The translations under genes were made by a program, and so were the position numbers. The notes beneath the pieces are model-generated. The model did not search any database. It was not told the DNA's origin and saw only the letters and a program-made list of their open reading frames with translations. Shown here in pieces: positions 55,279 through 63,224 of a stretch of 64,000 nt of DNA. This stretch comes from Leyella stercorea (GTDB lineage Bacteria; Bacteroidota; Bacteroidia; Bacteroidales; Bacteroidaceae), in the NCBI RefSeq assembly GCF_021531355.1, contig NZ_JADYTS010000002.1, positions 62,001-126,000 on the forward strand, read 5' to 3'. Each line of letters opens with the position of its first letter. The stretch's first letter is position 1.

Positions 55279-55587
55279 ATGAATGTATGTAAAATAAGTT
55301 TTAAAAATAGTATTCTTGCCATTTGGAACCAATTGACAAGAAAGGGTGCATGGCGAAACATTTTTGTCACACACAATGCCTTTGGAATATTCAGCAAGTA
55401 TAGCCATATTTCTCGTCGTAGCGGGAAACCCAAGATTCCTTATCCGAATAAGAAGGTGGCATTAAGAGCTGCTGAGGCTATGGGTAAGAAGCATGGCGTG
55501 CATTTCTCTATATACAAATGTGCTTGGTGTGACGGATGGCATATAGGAAAGAATGCACAGAATAAAATAAAAAGGAACAACGCATGA
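55279..55587 (+). CDS. Small protein with zinc-ribbon-like end
   Basis: 102 residues. The C-terminal part resembles short Bacteroidales proteins with KPKIPYPNKKVALRAAEAM and then YKCAWCDGWHIG, where Cys-x-x-Cys and His could bind a metal. The first 30 residues are basic. The stop overlaps the next ATG by 4 bp. Function unknown. Confidence 0.5.
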   Translation: MNVCKISFKNSILAIWNQLTRKGAWRNIFVTHNAFGIFSKYSHISRRSGKPKIPYPNKKVALRAAEAMGKKHGVHFSIYKCAWCDGWHIGKNAQNKIKRNNA

Positions 55588-55850
55588 AAGATAAATTTAC
55601 GCCAAACAATATAGAGTCTCTTGAAGAAAATGAGGTCTTTGTTTTTGGCAGCAATTTGGATGGATACCACATCGGAGGTGCAGCAAGGATTGCCAAAGAG
55701 CGTTTTGGAGCAGTATGGGGGCAAGGTTTTCTCAATCATCCGATATTAGGTGAGAGATTAAGAGCTGTAACGAAGGCTTTGTCGATGCATACTGATATGG
55801 ATGTGGTAGATATTTTTGGGGAAGTTGATGCATCATCAATTAATAGGTAA
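55584..55850 (+). pseudogene. Chimeric remnant: macro-like N-part joined to DUF1810-like C-part
   Basis: 88 residues. Residues 1-50 match the start of a family with EVFVFGSN then GGAARIAKERFGAVWGQG, normally about 130-200 residues and often called phage-associated. From about residue 52 the sequence switches to HPILGERLRAVTKAL and VVDIFGEVDA, which fits the C-terminal part of DUF1810 (YLAHPVLG, IFGSPD in that family). Both parts are truncated. A deletion that fused two neighbouring cassettes explains this best. The assignment is from remembered patterns. Confidence 0.5.
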
Positions 55851-55883
55851 AGTAAAGAACTACCGAATAAAGGAAATCGTATT

Positions 55884-55929
55884 CCTCAGCTCAATTTGAT
55901 ATAAAATCGAATGGGCTGAGGGATTTTTA
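55884..55929 (+). terminator. Intrinsic terminator before the vWA gene
   Basis: CCTCAGC (55884-55890) pairs with GCTGAGG (55915-55921), with further pairing inside (AATTTGAT with ATCGAAT, imperfect), followed by GATTTTT. Confidence 0.7.
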
Positions 55930-56014
55930 TATACTTTGATGATAGGAATGGTTACTTGTTTTACTCTATACACATAAACAAATAAAGTTTGTAACACAAA
56001 AAATATCAGATAAT

Positions 56015-56743
56015 ATGGAAGAGCTAAAAGACAAGACAGCAATGCAGAAGACTCAAATCTTCAATGTAATAATCCTTGACCGTAGTGGTTCTATGCAGAG
56101 AATACGTCAAGCAGCGGTGGATGGATTCAACGAAACCTTGGTTGGAATCAAGAAAGCGCAAGAGAAATTTGCCGACACACAGGAGCATTTCGTTTCACTG
56201 GTTACTTTTTGTAGCTGTGAGACATGTAATGTTTTTGACAAAGTACCTGTGGGTAAAGCACATCAGTTGAGGGTTAACGACTATGAGCCATGTTGTTCAA
56301 CTCCTTTATACGATGCTATGGGATTCACCCTTACTGCGATGCATAAACAGATCAAAGACATTGAGGATGTTGCGGTTGTTGTTACTATCATTACTGACGG
56401 TTATGAGAATGCGTCCAAAGAATATAATGGTAGTAGTATCAAGGCACTTGTGGAAACACTTCGCAAAGAAGGCTGGACATTCACTTACATGGGAGCAAAT
56501 CAAGATTCAATGGAAGTTGCTATGTCGATGTCTATCCGCAATGCTCGTAATTTTGATTATAGTTCAGAAGGAACACGTGCTTCCATGCGCAAAGACACCA
56601 CGACCCGTATGAATTTCTTTTCTCGTCTTTCTCAAATGAAACATGAGGCTGCTTTTTGTGCAGAACCGATGTCAAAGGAAGAACGTCTTGGTTGCTATGG
56701 AAGATTGGCAGATGAAGCCTTTGATGAGGAGGAAAATAGGTAG
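56015..56743 (+). CDS. von Willebrand factor A domain protein
   Basis: 242 residues, cytoplasmic. A complete MIDAS site is visible: DRSGSM near residue 23, Thr in STPLYD near 95 and Asp in TDGYEN near 127. An internal ATG at 56042 just before the first strand (FNVIILD) is an alternative start. The C-terminal 60 residues are helical and charged. vWA proteins of this kind often work with PP2C phosphatases in stress or conflict systems; a PP2C gene is 5.7 kb downstream, with no kinase in the window. Confidence 0.85.
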   Translation: MEELKDKTAMQKTQIFNVIILDRSGSMQRIRQAAVDGFNETLVGIKKAQEKFADTQEHFVSLVTFCSCETCNVFDKVPVGKAHQLRVNDYEPCCSTPLYDAMGFTLTAMHKQIKDIEDVAVVVTIITDGYENASKEYNGSSIKALVETLRKEGWTFTYMGANQDSMEVAMSMSIRNARNFDYSSEGTRASMRKDTTTRMNFFSRLSQMKHEAAFCAEPMSKEERLGCYGRLADEAFDEEENR

Positions 56744-56763
56744 AAGCTTAAAATAAGGGGCAT

Positions 56764-56853
56764 ATGAAAAGAGCAATTATTTTATTTTGGAAAGGGCTGA
56801 GGGGTATTACGAAATACGATGATATGAAAGTAACGGATGATATTACACTATGA
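56764..56853 (+). pseudogene. Relic of the start of the WG-repeat gene
   Basis: The 49 bp at 56752-56800 are identical to 58563-58611, covering the ribosome-binding site and first codons of the WG-repeat membrane protein gene. After GLRG the frame diverges and stops after 29 codons, in an ATGA overlapping the next lipoprotein gene. It looks like a recombination scar that now acts at most as a leader ORF for that gene. Confidence 0.7.
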
Positions 56854-58343
56854 AAAAACTACTGTTTATATTCCTTATGCTTGCAGTTCTTACTGGCTGT
56901 CATGGTTTGCGTATGGGAGTCGGATTAAAAGGGGAAGTCATTGACGAAGACACCCTTGTCTTGGATGGTGATACGTTCACTATTCAAGAACGAATTGGTG
57001 ACAGTCTGTTTATCGTTTGGAACTATGAACATTCCGATGAAAAGACACCATGCTACCTTCTAAAGTATGAACGTAATGGCTTCTATTATCCTCAAATTGG
57101 AGCAACAAGTATCACTTCTATTGACAATACCGTCAACTATGTGAGCATTGACGATAATGATGTTTATGACATCAAGGATAGAAAGATATTGTTCTCATCT
57201 CCATGCAGTGCGTCTGGACTTTATTATCTTGGTCAGTGGAAAAGCTTACACCTTTTCGCAAGTTCTGATACGATTTGCTTCTCTGATGGAAAATGTGTTG
57301 GACTCCAAGATGATGTGTTTTATCGCAAACCCAAGAAAGAAGGTATGATAACTTTGGTGGCAGGGGCGCAAACAAAAGATGTTTCATTCGGTGACTTATA
57401 CAACGCAAAGAAAAAGAGTGATGCTCCCGATACGACAACAGAAAGATTGGCAAAGAACTATTATATCAAGCCGAGGAGCAAGTACGAACGGATGGAAGCA
57501 GGATTTAGTGTTGATTTGGATATACCGAAAGGTGATGCTGAGTCTGACAAGGCTATTCGGGAATGGATGATGGCTGCTATTAGAGACGATGCGTTTTATC
57601 AGTTGGAAAACAATCGGGACATTCCTGTTGGGAAGTGTACATCGTTAAAGGATTTACAGCTTTCTTTGGATGAATATGGTGTGTTGTGGGAGAAACTTTG
57701 TCGGGCAGAGTATCAAATAGAAGATACGTTGGAGCTTAGAATGACCTGCAATATAAGAGTGAAGAAAGTGGTTGACTGTGAAGACTATACCACATACTAT
57801 TATTGGGCAAGCCTTTACAATGGAGGACTTCATGATTTGCCTCGTGAGTATTACATCACATATGACAAACGAAGAGGCGGATTGTTGGATGTCAACAATT
57901 CCGTGAAACCTGCGATGGTACAACAGTTTCGGCATTTAGCATTGGAGAGCTTGAAGAAAGAATACGATTTCTGTTATGAATGTGAAAATTCATGGGAGGA
58001 TTTCACGCATAGCATTTTCTCTTTCCATTGTCCAATGATTGATACAAGCGGTATGGACGATGTAATGCGGTCATTACTTGTACATAATTATTCTTGCGAT
58101 GATTGGGCGGGATGGAATGGTTACAACGAAAAGGCATTTACCGAGAAGGATTTTCCTTTGACTCACTTTGCCGTACTGCCAGAAGGCATAGTCTTGACAT
58201 ATCATCCTTATCAGATTGATTGCTTTGCTGCAGGCGAATACCATGCAGTTATACCTTTTAAGGAAGCTAATAAATGTTTGATGTTCGATTATTCCAAGCA
58301 TGAGGACTTGAAACCAAAGTTGCAAAGATTCATCAAGTGGTAA
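56850..58343 (+). CDS. Lipoprotein with DUF3298/RsiV-like C-terminus
   Basis: 497 residues. The lipoprotein signal ends in VLTGC (Cys17). Residues about 195-495 fit the DUF4163/DUF3298 pair: VDLDIPKGD, HDLPREYYITYD, then EGIVLTYHPYQIDCFAAGEYHAVIPF near 450, the typical DUF3298 end. Such domains are thought to bind peptidoglycan fragments or lysozyme-like ligands in RsiV, but in most family members the function is unknown. Residues 20-190 are unassigned. It may be coupled to the relic ORF upstream. Confidence 0.75.
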   Translation: MKKLLFIFLMLAVLTGCHGLRMGVGLKGEVIDEDTLVLDGDTFTIQERIGDSLFIVWNYEHSDEKTPCYLLKYERNGFYYPQIGATSITSIDNTVNYVSIDDNDVYDIKDRKILFSSPCSASGLYYLGQWKSLHLFASSDTICFSDGKCVGLQDDVFYRKPKKEGMITLVAGAQTKDVSFGDLYNAKKKSDAPDTTTERLAKNYYIKPRSKYERMEAGFSVDLDIPKGDAESDKAIREWMMAAIRDDAFYQLENNRDIPVGKCTSLKDLQLSLDEYGVLWEKLCRAEYQIEDTLELRMTCNIRVKKVVDCEDYTTYYYWASLYNGGLHDLPREYYITYDKRRGGLLDVNNSVKPAMVQQFRHLALESLKKEYDFCYECENSWEDFTHSIFSFHCPMIDTSGMDDVMRSLLVHNYSCDDWAGWNGYNEKAFTEKDFPLTHFAVLPEGIVLTYHPYQIDCFAAGEYHAVIPFKEANKCLMFDYSKHEDLKPKLQRFIKW

Positions 58344-58377
58344 AAATGAAAATATCAAGAATAATATAAGAGAAAAA

Positions 58378-58525
58378 GCTACGTTACAGATAGATAAGGG
58401 GTTACATTTACCTCCTTATTATCATTAACCATCAAAAAAAGAGGAATATGAAGATTACAGCAAGTATGGCACGGTGTTGAAAAAGGAAACATATTCCTTT
58501 CCGTCCAACAACAAGGTAAAGGTTA
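58378..58525 (+). repeat. Recombination scars between cassettes
   Basis: The gap 58344-58574 is a patchwork. 58378-58406 is identical to 53908-53936. The next 45 bp resemble the leader of the PP2C gene (near 62410). 58458-58525 (68 bp) is identical to 60583-60650 inside the next lipoprotein gene but one. No functional ORF results (a 10-codon ORF starts at 58448). Confidence 0.85.
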
Positions 58526-58574
58526 CAATTATTTATAATGGACAATATAAACGAAAACTAATAATAAGGGGCAT

Positions 58575-59669
58575 ATGAAAAGAGCAATTATTTTATTTTG
58601 GAAAGGGCTGACAGGTATCATTGCTGCTACAGCTGAATGGTTCACCGTGATACTGGGTATGAAGGATGAGTCGAAGTATGGCAAGTTTATCCGACGTGTT
58701 GTTGGAGGATGCTTTGCTTTCCTCATGTTTGTGTTTGCCTGTGCTGGAGCTAATGCGCTATACCAATTTGTTTGCAAGAAAGTGAATGCTGCGAAATATT
58801 TTGATGACTCCTACTATGACTCGCAGTATCTGTCACGAAATGCCACTTACTATAGTCGTAGTTATGAGACTGATGGATATGTGGAGACTCGTGATGGTAA
58901 AAAGACCGTCAAGGGCATCCATTGGATTTCGAAGCCATGGGGTGATGACTCACTTGTATGCTATAGTAATGGAGATGCACGTGGTTACTTCAATATGCTG
59001 ACAGGAGAAATTGCCATTAAGCCTCAGTACAAGCACGCATGGGTTTTCTCTGAGGGCTTGGCTTCAGTAGATGACAACGGAATGATAAAATTCATTGATG
59101 CCAAAGGCAATGTGGTTATCGACCTGAACATACCATATATCACTGGTGCAGAAGGATATGTATTCCACAATGGGTATTGCGTGATACACAACAACAAGCG
59201 CGACAAATTTGGATTGATTGACAAAAAGGGAAACTGGATGTTGAAGGCTGAATATGATGCTATTTATCCCAAGGATTCTTTCTTCATTGTAAGCAACGGA
59301 GACAAGCAGAGTGTTCTTGCTGAAAATCTGAAACCAATATTGCCTTTTATGGAAGCAGACTTTTGGGTGTCAGGTGGTAACATTACAGCAACAATGAAAG
59401 ACCACACTCTTCGCAAATACAATTTGAAAGGTGAGTTGGTTGACGATTTCTTGATTAGTAATGTTGACAGATTATTGTATGATACTGATGAGATTTGCAA
59501 AAAATATGAAGCAGCACCTGGTTGGTATGGGTTGATGTCACTAAACGGCAAGGTTATTACTCCGCCAATATATAGCGACATTACAGCCATTGGTTACGAT
59601 TTGTATTTGTGTAAAATGGATGACATTAGAGGTGAGATTCTGAACGGCAAAGGAATAAGGGTAAGATGA
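58575..59669 (+). CDS. WG-repeat protein with N-terminal membrane anchor
   Basis: 364 residues. One membrane helix at about 42-63 (GGCFAFLMFVFACAGANALY) after a 40-residue N-terminus, then about 300 residues of degenerate WG repeats: GYFNMLTGEIAIKPQYKHAWVFSEGLASV, FGLIDKKGNWMLKAEYD, WYGLMSLNGKVITPPIYSDI. These repeats form beta-sheet modules without a fixed role. A 49-bp copy of its start is found at 56752. It overlaps the next lipoprotein gene by 4 bp. Confidence 0.82.
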   Translation: MKRAIILFWKGLTGIIAATAEWFTVILGMKDESKYGKFIRRVVGGCFAFLMFVFACAGANALYQFVCKKVNAAKYFDDSYYDSQYLSRNATYYSRSYETDGYVETRDGKKTVKGIHWISKPWGDDSLVCYSNGDARGYFNMLTGEIAIKPQYKHAWVFSEGLASVDDNGMIKFIDAKGNVVIDLNIPYITGAEGYVFHNGYCVIHNNKRDKFGLIDKKGNWMLKAEYDAIYPKDSFFIVSNGDKQSVLAENLKPILPFMEADFWVSGGNITATMKDHTLRKYNLKGELVDDFLISNVDRLLYDTDEICKKYEAAPGWYGLMSLNGKVITPPIYSDITAIGYDLYLCKMDDIRGEILNGKGIRVR

Positions 59670-60793
59670 TAGATAGCTGTTTTTTTATATTAGGCCTGGT
59701 ACTGTTATTGGTTACTTCTTGTAATAAAGAAGATATAAGCATTGCCTATTTCAAGCAATTGCAAAGTATATCTGACAATACCAACAAGGAAGACTCCTTG
59801 ATGATGCCTTGCGGATTTATAGAGTATGACTCCGTTAGATTTTCTGATGGGTCGTATGCGGTACATCGTTTGCAATATGCACCGCAGAACAGTCTGACGG
59901 AGTTCTTTGATAACAAGGGACGAACGATAGCAACAGTGGCAAGAGCATCAGAATGTTATGCACAAACTCTTGTGTATGATTATGATGATGAAGGACGGTT
60001 GGCTCATCTTCTCCAATACAAGAGTGAAATCTTTGAAGGCTTGGATTCTGACAGTGCAAGCTATGAAAGAACAAAGGAAGGGTATCTTGGCTTTCGTCAG
60101 ATGATAGCAAATATGGATTATGAACATCCTGACACTGCAAAATTCCAACAGACCAACATTGAATACGATAAAGATGGTGATGCGCTAAAAGCCTATATCG
60201 TATATGGCAATGATAGCATAGTTGCGCCAAGTGGGTATAAGTTGACCGTTGCAGTAAAACCTTGTCTGAGTTTTTGGCAAAGCGACTTGCATGGCGGTTT
60301 TTATATCTTTCATGTAAAGATGGAACCAAAAGGAAAAGATTGGCTCAATTATAAGGTATGCCGATATGCCGACTTTATTCCATCTGTGGAGTCGGATTAT
60401 CGGAATGGGCGCATAGTCAAAACTGTATGGCATCATGATTCATGTATAGAGCCAGATGATAAAGACCTTGTCTTCATACCAGTAAGAACAGGTGACTTGA
60501 ATGTCTATTCTGTTACATGGGAGGATGGCAGCAAGCATCAACGTGCGTATAAAGATGGGCTGTTGGCGTACATACAGGAAATCAGCAAGTATGGCACGGT
60601 GTTGAAAAAGGAAACATATTCCTTTCCGTCCAACAACAAGGTAAAGGTTATATATGAAACTATTGATTATAAAACCAAAACATTGAAAACTCTATCAACT
60701 TCTGTCATGGATGTTCCTAACATGGAAATGTATCATGAGGACATGAATGTTGACAGTGGTGATTACAGATGGGAGAATTACTACAACAAATAA
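59666..60793 (+). CDS. Lipoprotein with RHS/YD-like strands
   Basis: 375 residues with a lipoprotein signal ending LVTSC (Cys near residue 19). The body has hydrophilic beta-strand repeats (TEFFDNKGRTIATV, VYDYDDEGRLAHLLQYKS) that vaguely recall YD-type repeats. No family assigned. The segment coded by 60583-60650 is duplicated at 58458-58525. The start overlaps the WG-repeat gene (ATGA). Confidence 0.7.
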   Translation: MIDSCFFILGLVLLLVTSCNKEDISIAYFKQLQSISDNTNKEDSLMMPCGFIEYDSVRFSDGSYAVHRLQYAPQNSLTEFFDNKGRTIATVARASECYAQTLVYDYDDEGRLAHLLQYKSEIFEGLDSDSASYERTKEGYLGFRQMIANMDYEHPDTAKFQQTNIEYDKDGDALKAYIVYGNDSIVAPSGYKLTVAVKPCLSFWQSDLHGGFYIFHVKMEPKGKDWLNYKVCRYADFIPSVESDYRNGRIVKTVWHHDSCIEPDDKDLVFIPVRTGDLNVYSVTWEDGSKHQRAYKDGLLAYIQEISKYGTVLKKETYSFPSNNKVKVIYETIDYKTKTLKTLSTSVMDVPNMEMYHEDMNVDSGDYRWENYYNK

Positions 60794-60799
60794 AAATGT

Positions 60800-61462
60800 A
60801 TGTATATGGATTATAGAATGATTATTAAGAAAGGCTTTCTTCTATGTTGTGTGTGTCTCACCATCTGCTTGTTTGGTTGCAATCGGAAAAACAAAGCAGG
60901 TGCTCAACACGTAACAACGAATATAGAGGTATCTAAAACTGTACCGACAGTCTGTTTGTATACATTGGGAAATGTATCAACAAACTTGCGTGAAGCAATG
61001 TTTGACTCTTTAAAAGCACATTATCCCAAATGTAAATATGTAGGCAATATTGCTTTGGACAAAAAAGCATTGACAACAAAAAGAAAAGACCATGTGCGCT
61101 ATAGAGCCGACTTGCTGAATGAGCAATTGAAAGCGTTCAAGTCTGATTCAACAATAGTTATTGGACTGACACAAGCTGATATTGGATTGGACAATTTCCG
61201 TAACCGACCTCATAGTGGTATAATGGGACTTGCAAGTGGCATTGGCTCTGGTATAGCGGTATTCTCCTCATACCGTCCTAAAGGTTATGGGCAATTATTC
61301 TGTGTGATGCTTCATGAAATAGGTCATACACAAGGATTACGTCATTGCCATGATACGAATTGCATGATGCAAAACGGTAATGGCGGAAATCCATTTGCAA
61401 AGACAAACAGTTTTTGTGCTAAATGCAAAGAGTTCATGAAGAATCGACATTGGAATTTATAA
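60800..61462 (+). CDS. Archaemetzincin-like metallopeptidase lipoprotein
   Basis: 220 residues. The signal ends in CLFGC (Cys near 27). The zinc motif MLHEIGHTQGLRHCHDTNCMM near 171, followed by a Cys-x-x-Cys pair (FCAKCKEF) near 207, is the signature of archaemetzincins (peptidase family M54): three His ligands, then a second zinc site from four Cys. Family members are usually cytoplasmic, so lipid anchoring here is unusual. A shorter start at 60818 is possible. The target is unknown. Confidence 0.85.
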   Translation: MYMDYRMIIKKGFLLCCVCLTICLFGCNRKNKAGAQHVTTNIEVSKTVPTVCLYTLGNVSTNLREAMFDSLKAHYPKCKYVGNIALDKKALTTKRKDHVRYRADLLNEQLKAFKSDSTIVIGLTQADIGLDNFRNRPHSGIMGLASGIGSGIAVFSSYRPKGYGQLFCVMLHEIGHTQGLRHCHDTNCMMQNGNGGNPFAKTNSFCAKCKEFMKNRHWNL

Positions 61463-61487
61463 CTCATTTGACTATGAACAAGAAGAT

Positions 61488-62390
61488 ATGGAAGAGAATT
61501 ATAATGCAACCTCACGTAATGGACATGAGTCTCAGGATATGTACAATCCAGAGACCAATACGTTGGATATACGTTCAAATGGGCTTTATCCTTCTGGAGT
61601 ATTGAGCAATCTGTGTAGCAATGGGTTTCGTTTCGACGGAATGGTATGTGGCAGTATGGAGGGATTTCTCCAGTCCCTCAAGCAACAAGACTTGGATAAG
61701 CAACGTCAGATATGCAGTATGAAAGGAGGTAATGCCCGTAAGCGTAGCGTCACGTCATGGCAGACCGACCAAATCGTATGGTGGAAGGGACAGGCTATTA
61801 ATCGCCAAAGCGATGAATACCAGATGCTTGTACGCATGGCATACAAGGCTATGTTCGAGCAGAGTGAGCGTTTCCGCACGGCATTGATGTCAACACGAGG
61901 TGTCACACTGACACATACTACTGGCGAGGAAAACATTTACAAGACCATCCTCACTCCAAAGGAGTTTTGCAGCATACTGATGGAGATGCGTGAGGAATAT
62001 GACCTTAGAATCTCAGAACAAGCCAAAGAGCCCCTGGTACGTGAGATGGGTTATGGTGATAAGGAAGGAGCTCGTGGCCCTGTGTATGCCATACATCCGT
62101 CTGTCTTGATAGAAAAGCGGTTGGTTATTTGTACTGATGTTGGCGCTTACTTTCTGAACCTCGTTCGGAAGAATTTGCCTGACCACCTTAAAGGGCTTAA
62201 GATGGATGCAGTCTATGAAATAGAGGATGAGGAGATTGAGATAAAGCTTTCTCCGCTTCCTTCAGACGACTATTCAGACGACTATGTCATACATACTGAT
62301 TTCTGTGGTGAATATTACATAGCGTTCTATATGGAAGACAAGCATGGCAACCGTAAGCTCATAGCGGGGTATGATTATATTGACAAGTGA
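61488..62390 (+). CDS. NADAR-domain protein
   Basis: 300 residues. Residues about 25-165 match the NADAR/YbiA fold: LSNLCSNGFRFDGMVCGSMEGFLQSLK, WWKGQAI, AMFEQSERFRTALMSTRG and NIYKTILTPKEFC. NADAR enzymes are N-glycosidases acting on riboflavin intermediates or ADP-ribosyl groups, and some oppose toxins. The C-terminal 120 residues are a separate domain I do not recognise (LEVKRLVICTDVG-like strands). The stop lies in a 28-bp piece (62387-62414) resembling 59181-59208 of the WG-repeat gene. Confidence 0.8.
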   Translation: MEENYNATSRNGHESQDMYNPETNTLDIRSNGLYPSGVLSNLCSNGFRFDGMVCGSMEGFLQSLKQQDLDKQRQICSMKGGNARKRSVTSWQTDQIVWWKGQAINRQSDEYQMLVRMAYKAMFEQSERFRTALMSTRGVTLTHTTGEENIYKTILTPKEFCSILMEMREEYDLRISEQAKEPLVREMGYGDKEGARGPVYAIHPSVLIEKRLVICTDVGAYFLNLVRKNLPDHLKGLKMDAVYEIEDEEIEIKLSPLPSDDYSDDYVIHTDFCGEYYIAFYMEDKHGNRKLIAGYDYIDK

Positions 62391-62414
62391 TATACAACAA
62401 CAAGCGTGACAAAT
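62387..62414 (+). repeat. Fragment resembling the WG-repeat gene
   Basis: 26 of 28 bases match 59181-59208 (coding VIHNNKRDK in the WG-repeat protein). It covers the stop of the NADAR gene and runs into the gap. It is another scar of exchange between cassettes. Confidence 0.6.
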
Positions 62415-62454
62415 ATTTACCCCTTTATTATCATAAACTAAAAAGAATCGTAAT

Positions 62455-63138
62455 ATGAAGATAAGATATGCAACAATAAGCAAGACTGGTAGAAAGCATA
62501 ACAATGAGGATGCTTACAAGGTCATTGATATGCCACAAAACAACCGGTTTATGGGAATAGTCTGTGATGGCATGGGCGGTCATTCCTTTGGAGAAACTGC
62601 CAGTGAAACTGTATGCAATACTATATCTGACTTTTGGAAAAAATACATTGGTACGCCAGATTGTGACTCAAAGGTGAAACTTGCTTGCAAGAAAGCGAGT
62701 TGTGCCATTGACCAAAAGTCATTTGAACTACATCATGCAGAGATGGGTACGACCATGGTCATGGTAAGTATTGAGAACGATGTGGCAACCATTGTACATA
62801 TTGGTGATAGCCGTTGTTATGTACAAAGACCTGGTGATGGATTACTTTATCAGACAAAAGACCATATCCGTCTTGATTTCGGATGGGAGGTTGTTGCCAA
62901 GTGCTTCTTCTCTTACCGCCCCGAAGTGGCTGTGCCAGATATTCGACAAATCAAGCTACAGACTGGTGACAGAATTTTGCTTTGTTCAGACGGACTATAC
63001 AAAAGCATGGCTCCTGACATTTTGCAAGCAAGGATGATGGATGACAAACCCTTGGAAGAGATACTTGACGTTTATGATTTCCTTTGTAAGAAACAAGGAG
63101 ATGACAATTATACGGCAATATTGATTGAATGTGTCTAA
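62455..63138 (+). CDS. PP2C-family Ser/Thr phosphatase
   Basis: 227 residues, a compact PP2C/PPM domain. Metal-binding motifs are all present: NNEDAY near residue 16, DGMGGHSFGE near 39, IGDSRCYV near 119, CSDGLY near 173 and DDNYTA near 214. It should dephosphorylate proteins in the cytoplasm. No Ser/Thr kinase gene lies in the window, so its partner is elsewhere or lost. Its leader shares sequence with the scar at 58407-58455. Confidence 0.92.
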   Translation: MKIRYATISKTGRKHNNEDAYKVIDMPQNNRFMGIVCDGMGGHSFGETASETVCNTISDFWKKYIGTPDCDSKVKLACKKASCAIDQKSFELHHAEMGTTMVMVSIENDVATIVHIGDSRCYVQRPGDGLLYQTKDHIRLDFGWEVVAKCFFSYRPEVAVPDIRQIKLQTGDRILLCSDGLYKSMAPDILQARMMDDKPLEEILDVYDFLCKKQGDDNYTAILIECV

Positions 63139-63190
63139 TTTTACGAGAAATAAAAACTTGACAGACCTATGTTTATTCACGAAAAATCAA

Positions 63191-63198
63191 TAACTTTG
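63191..63198 (+). promoter_or_regulatory. -7 box of the transposase-family gene
   Basis: TAACTTTG matches the Bacteroidetes -7 consensus 27 bp before the ATG at 63225. No good -33 box is at the expected spacing. Confidence 0.4.
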
Positions 63199-63224
63199 CA
63201 TATAGGACATCAAAACTCGTCACT

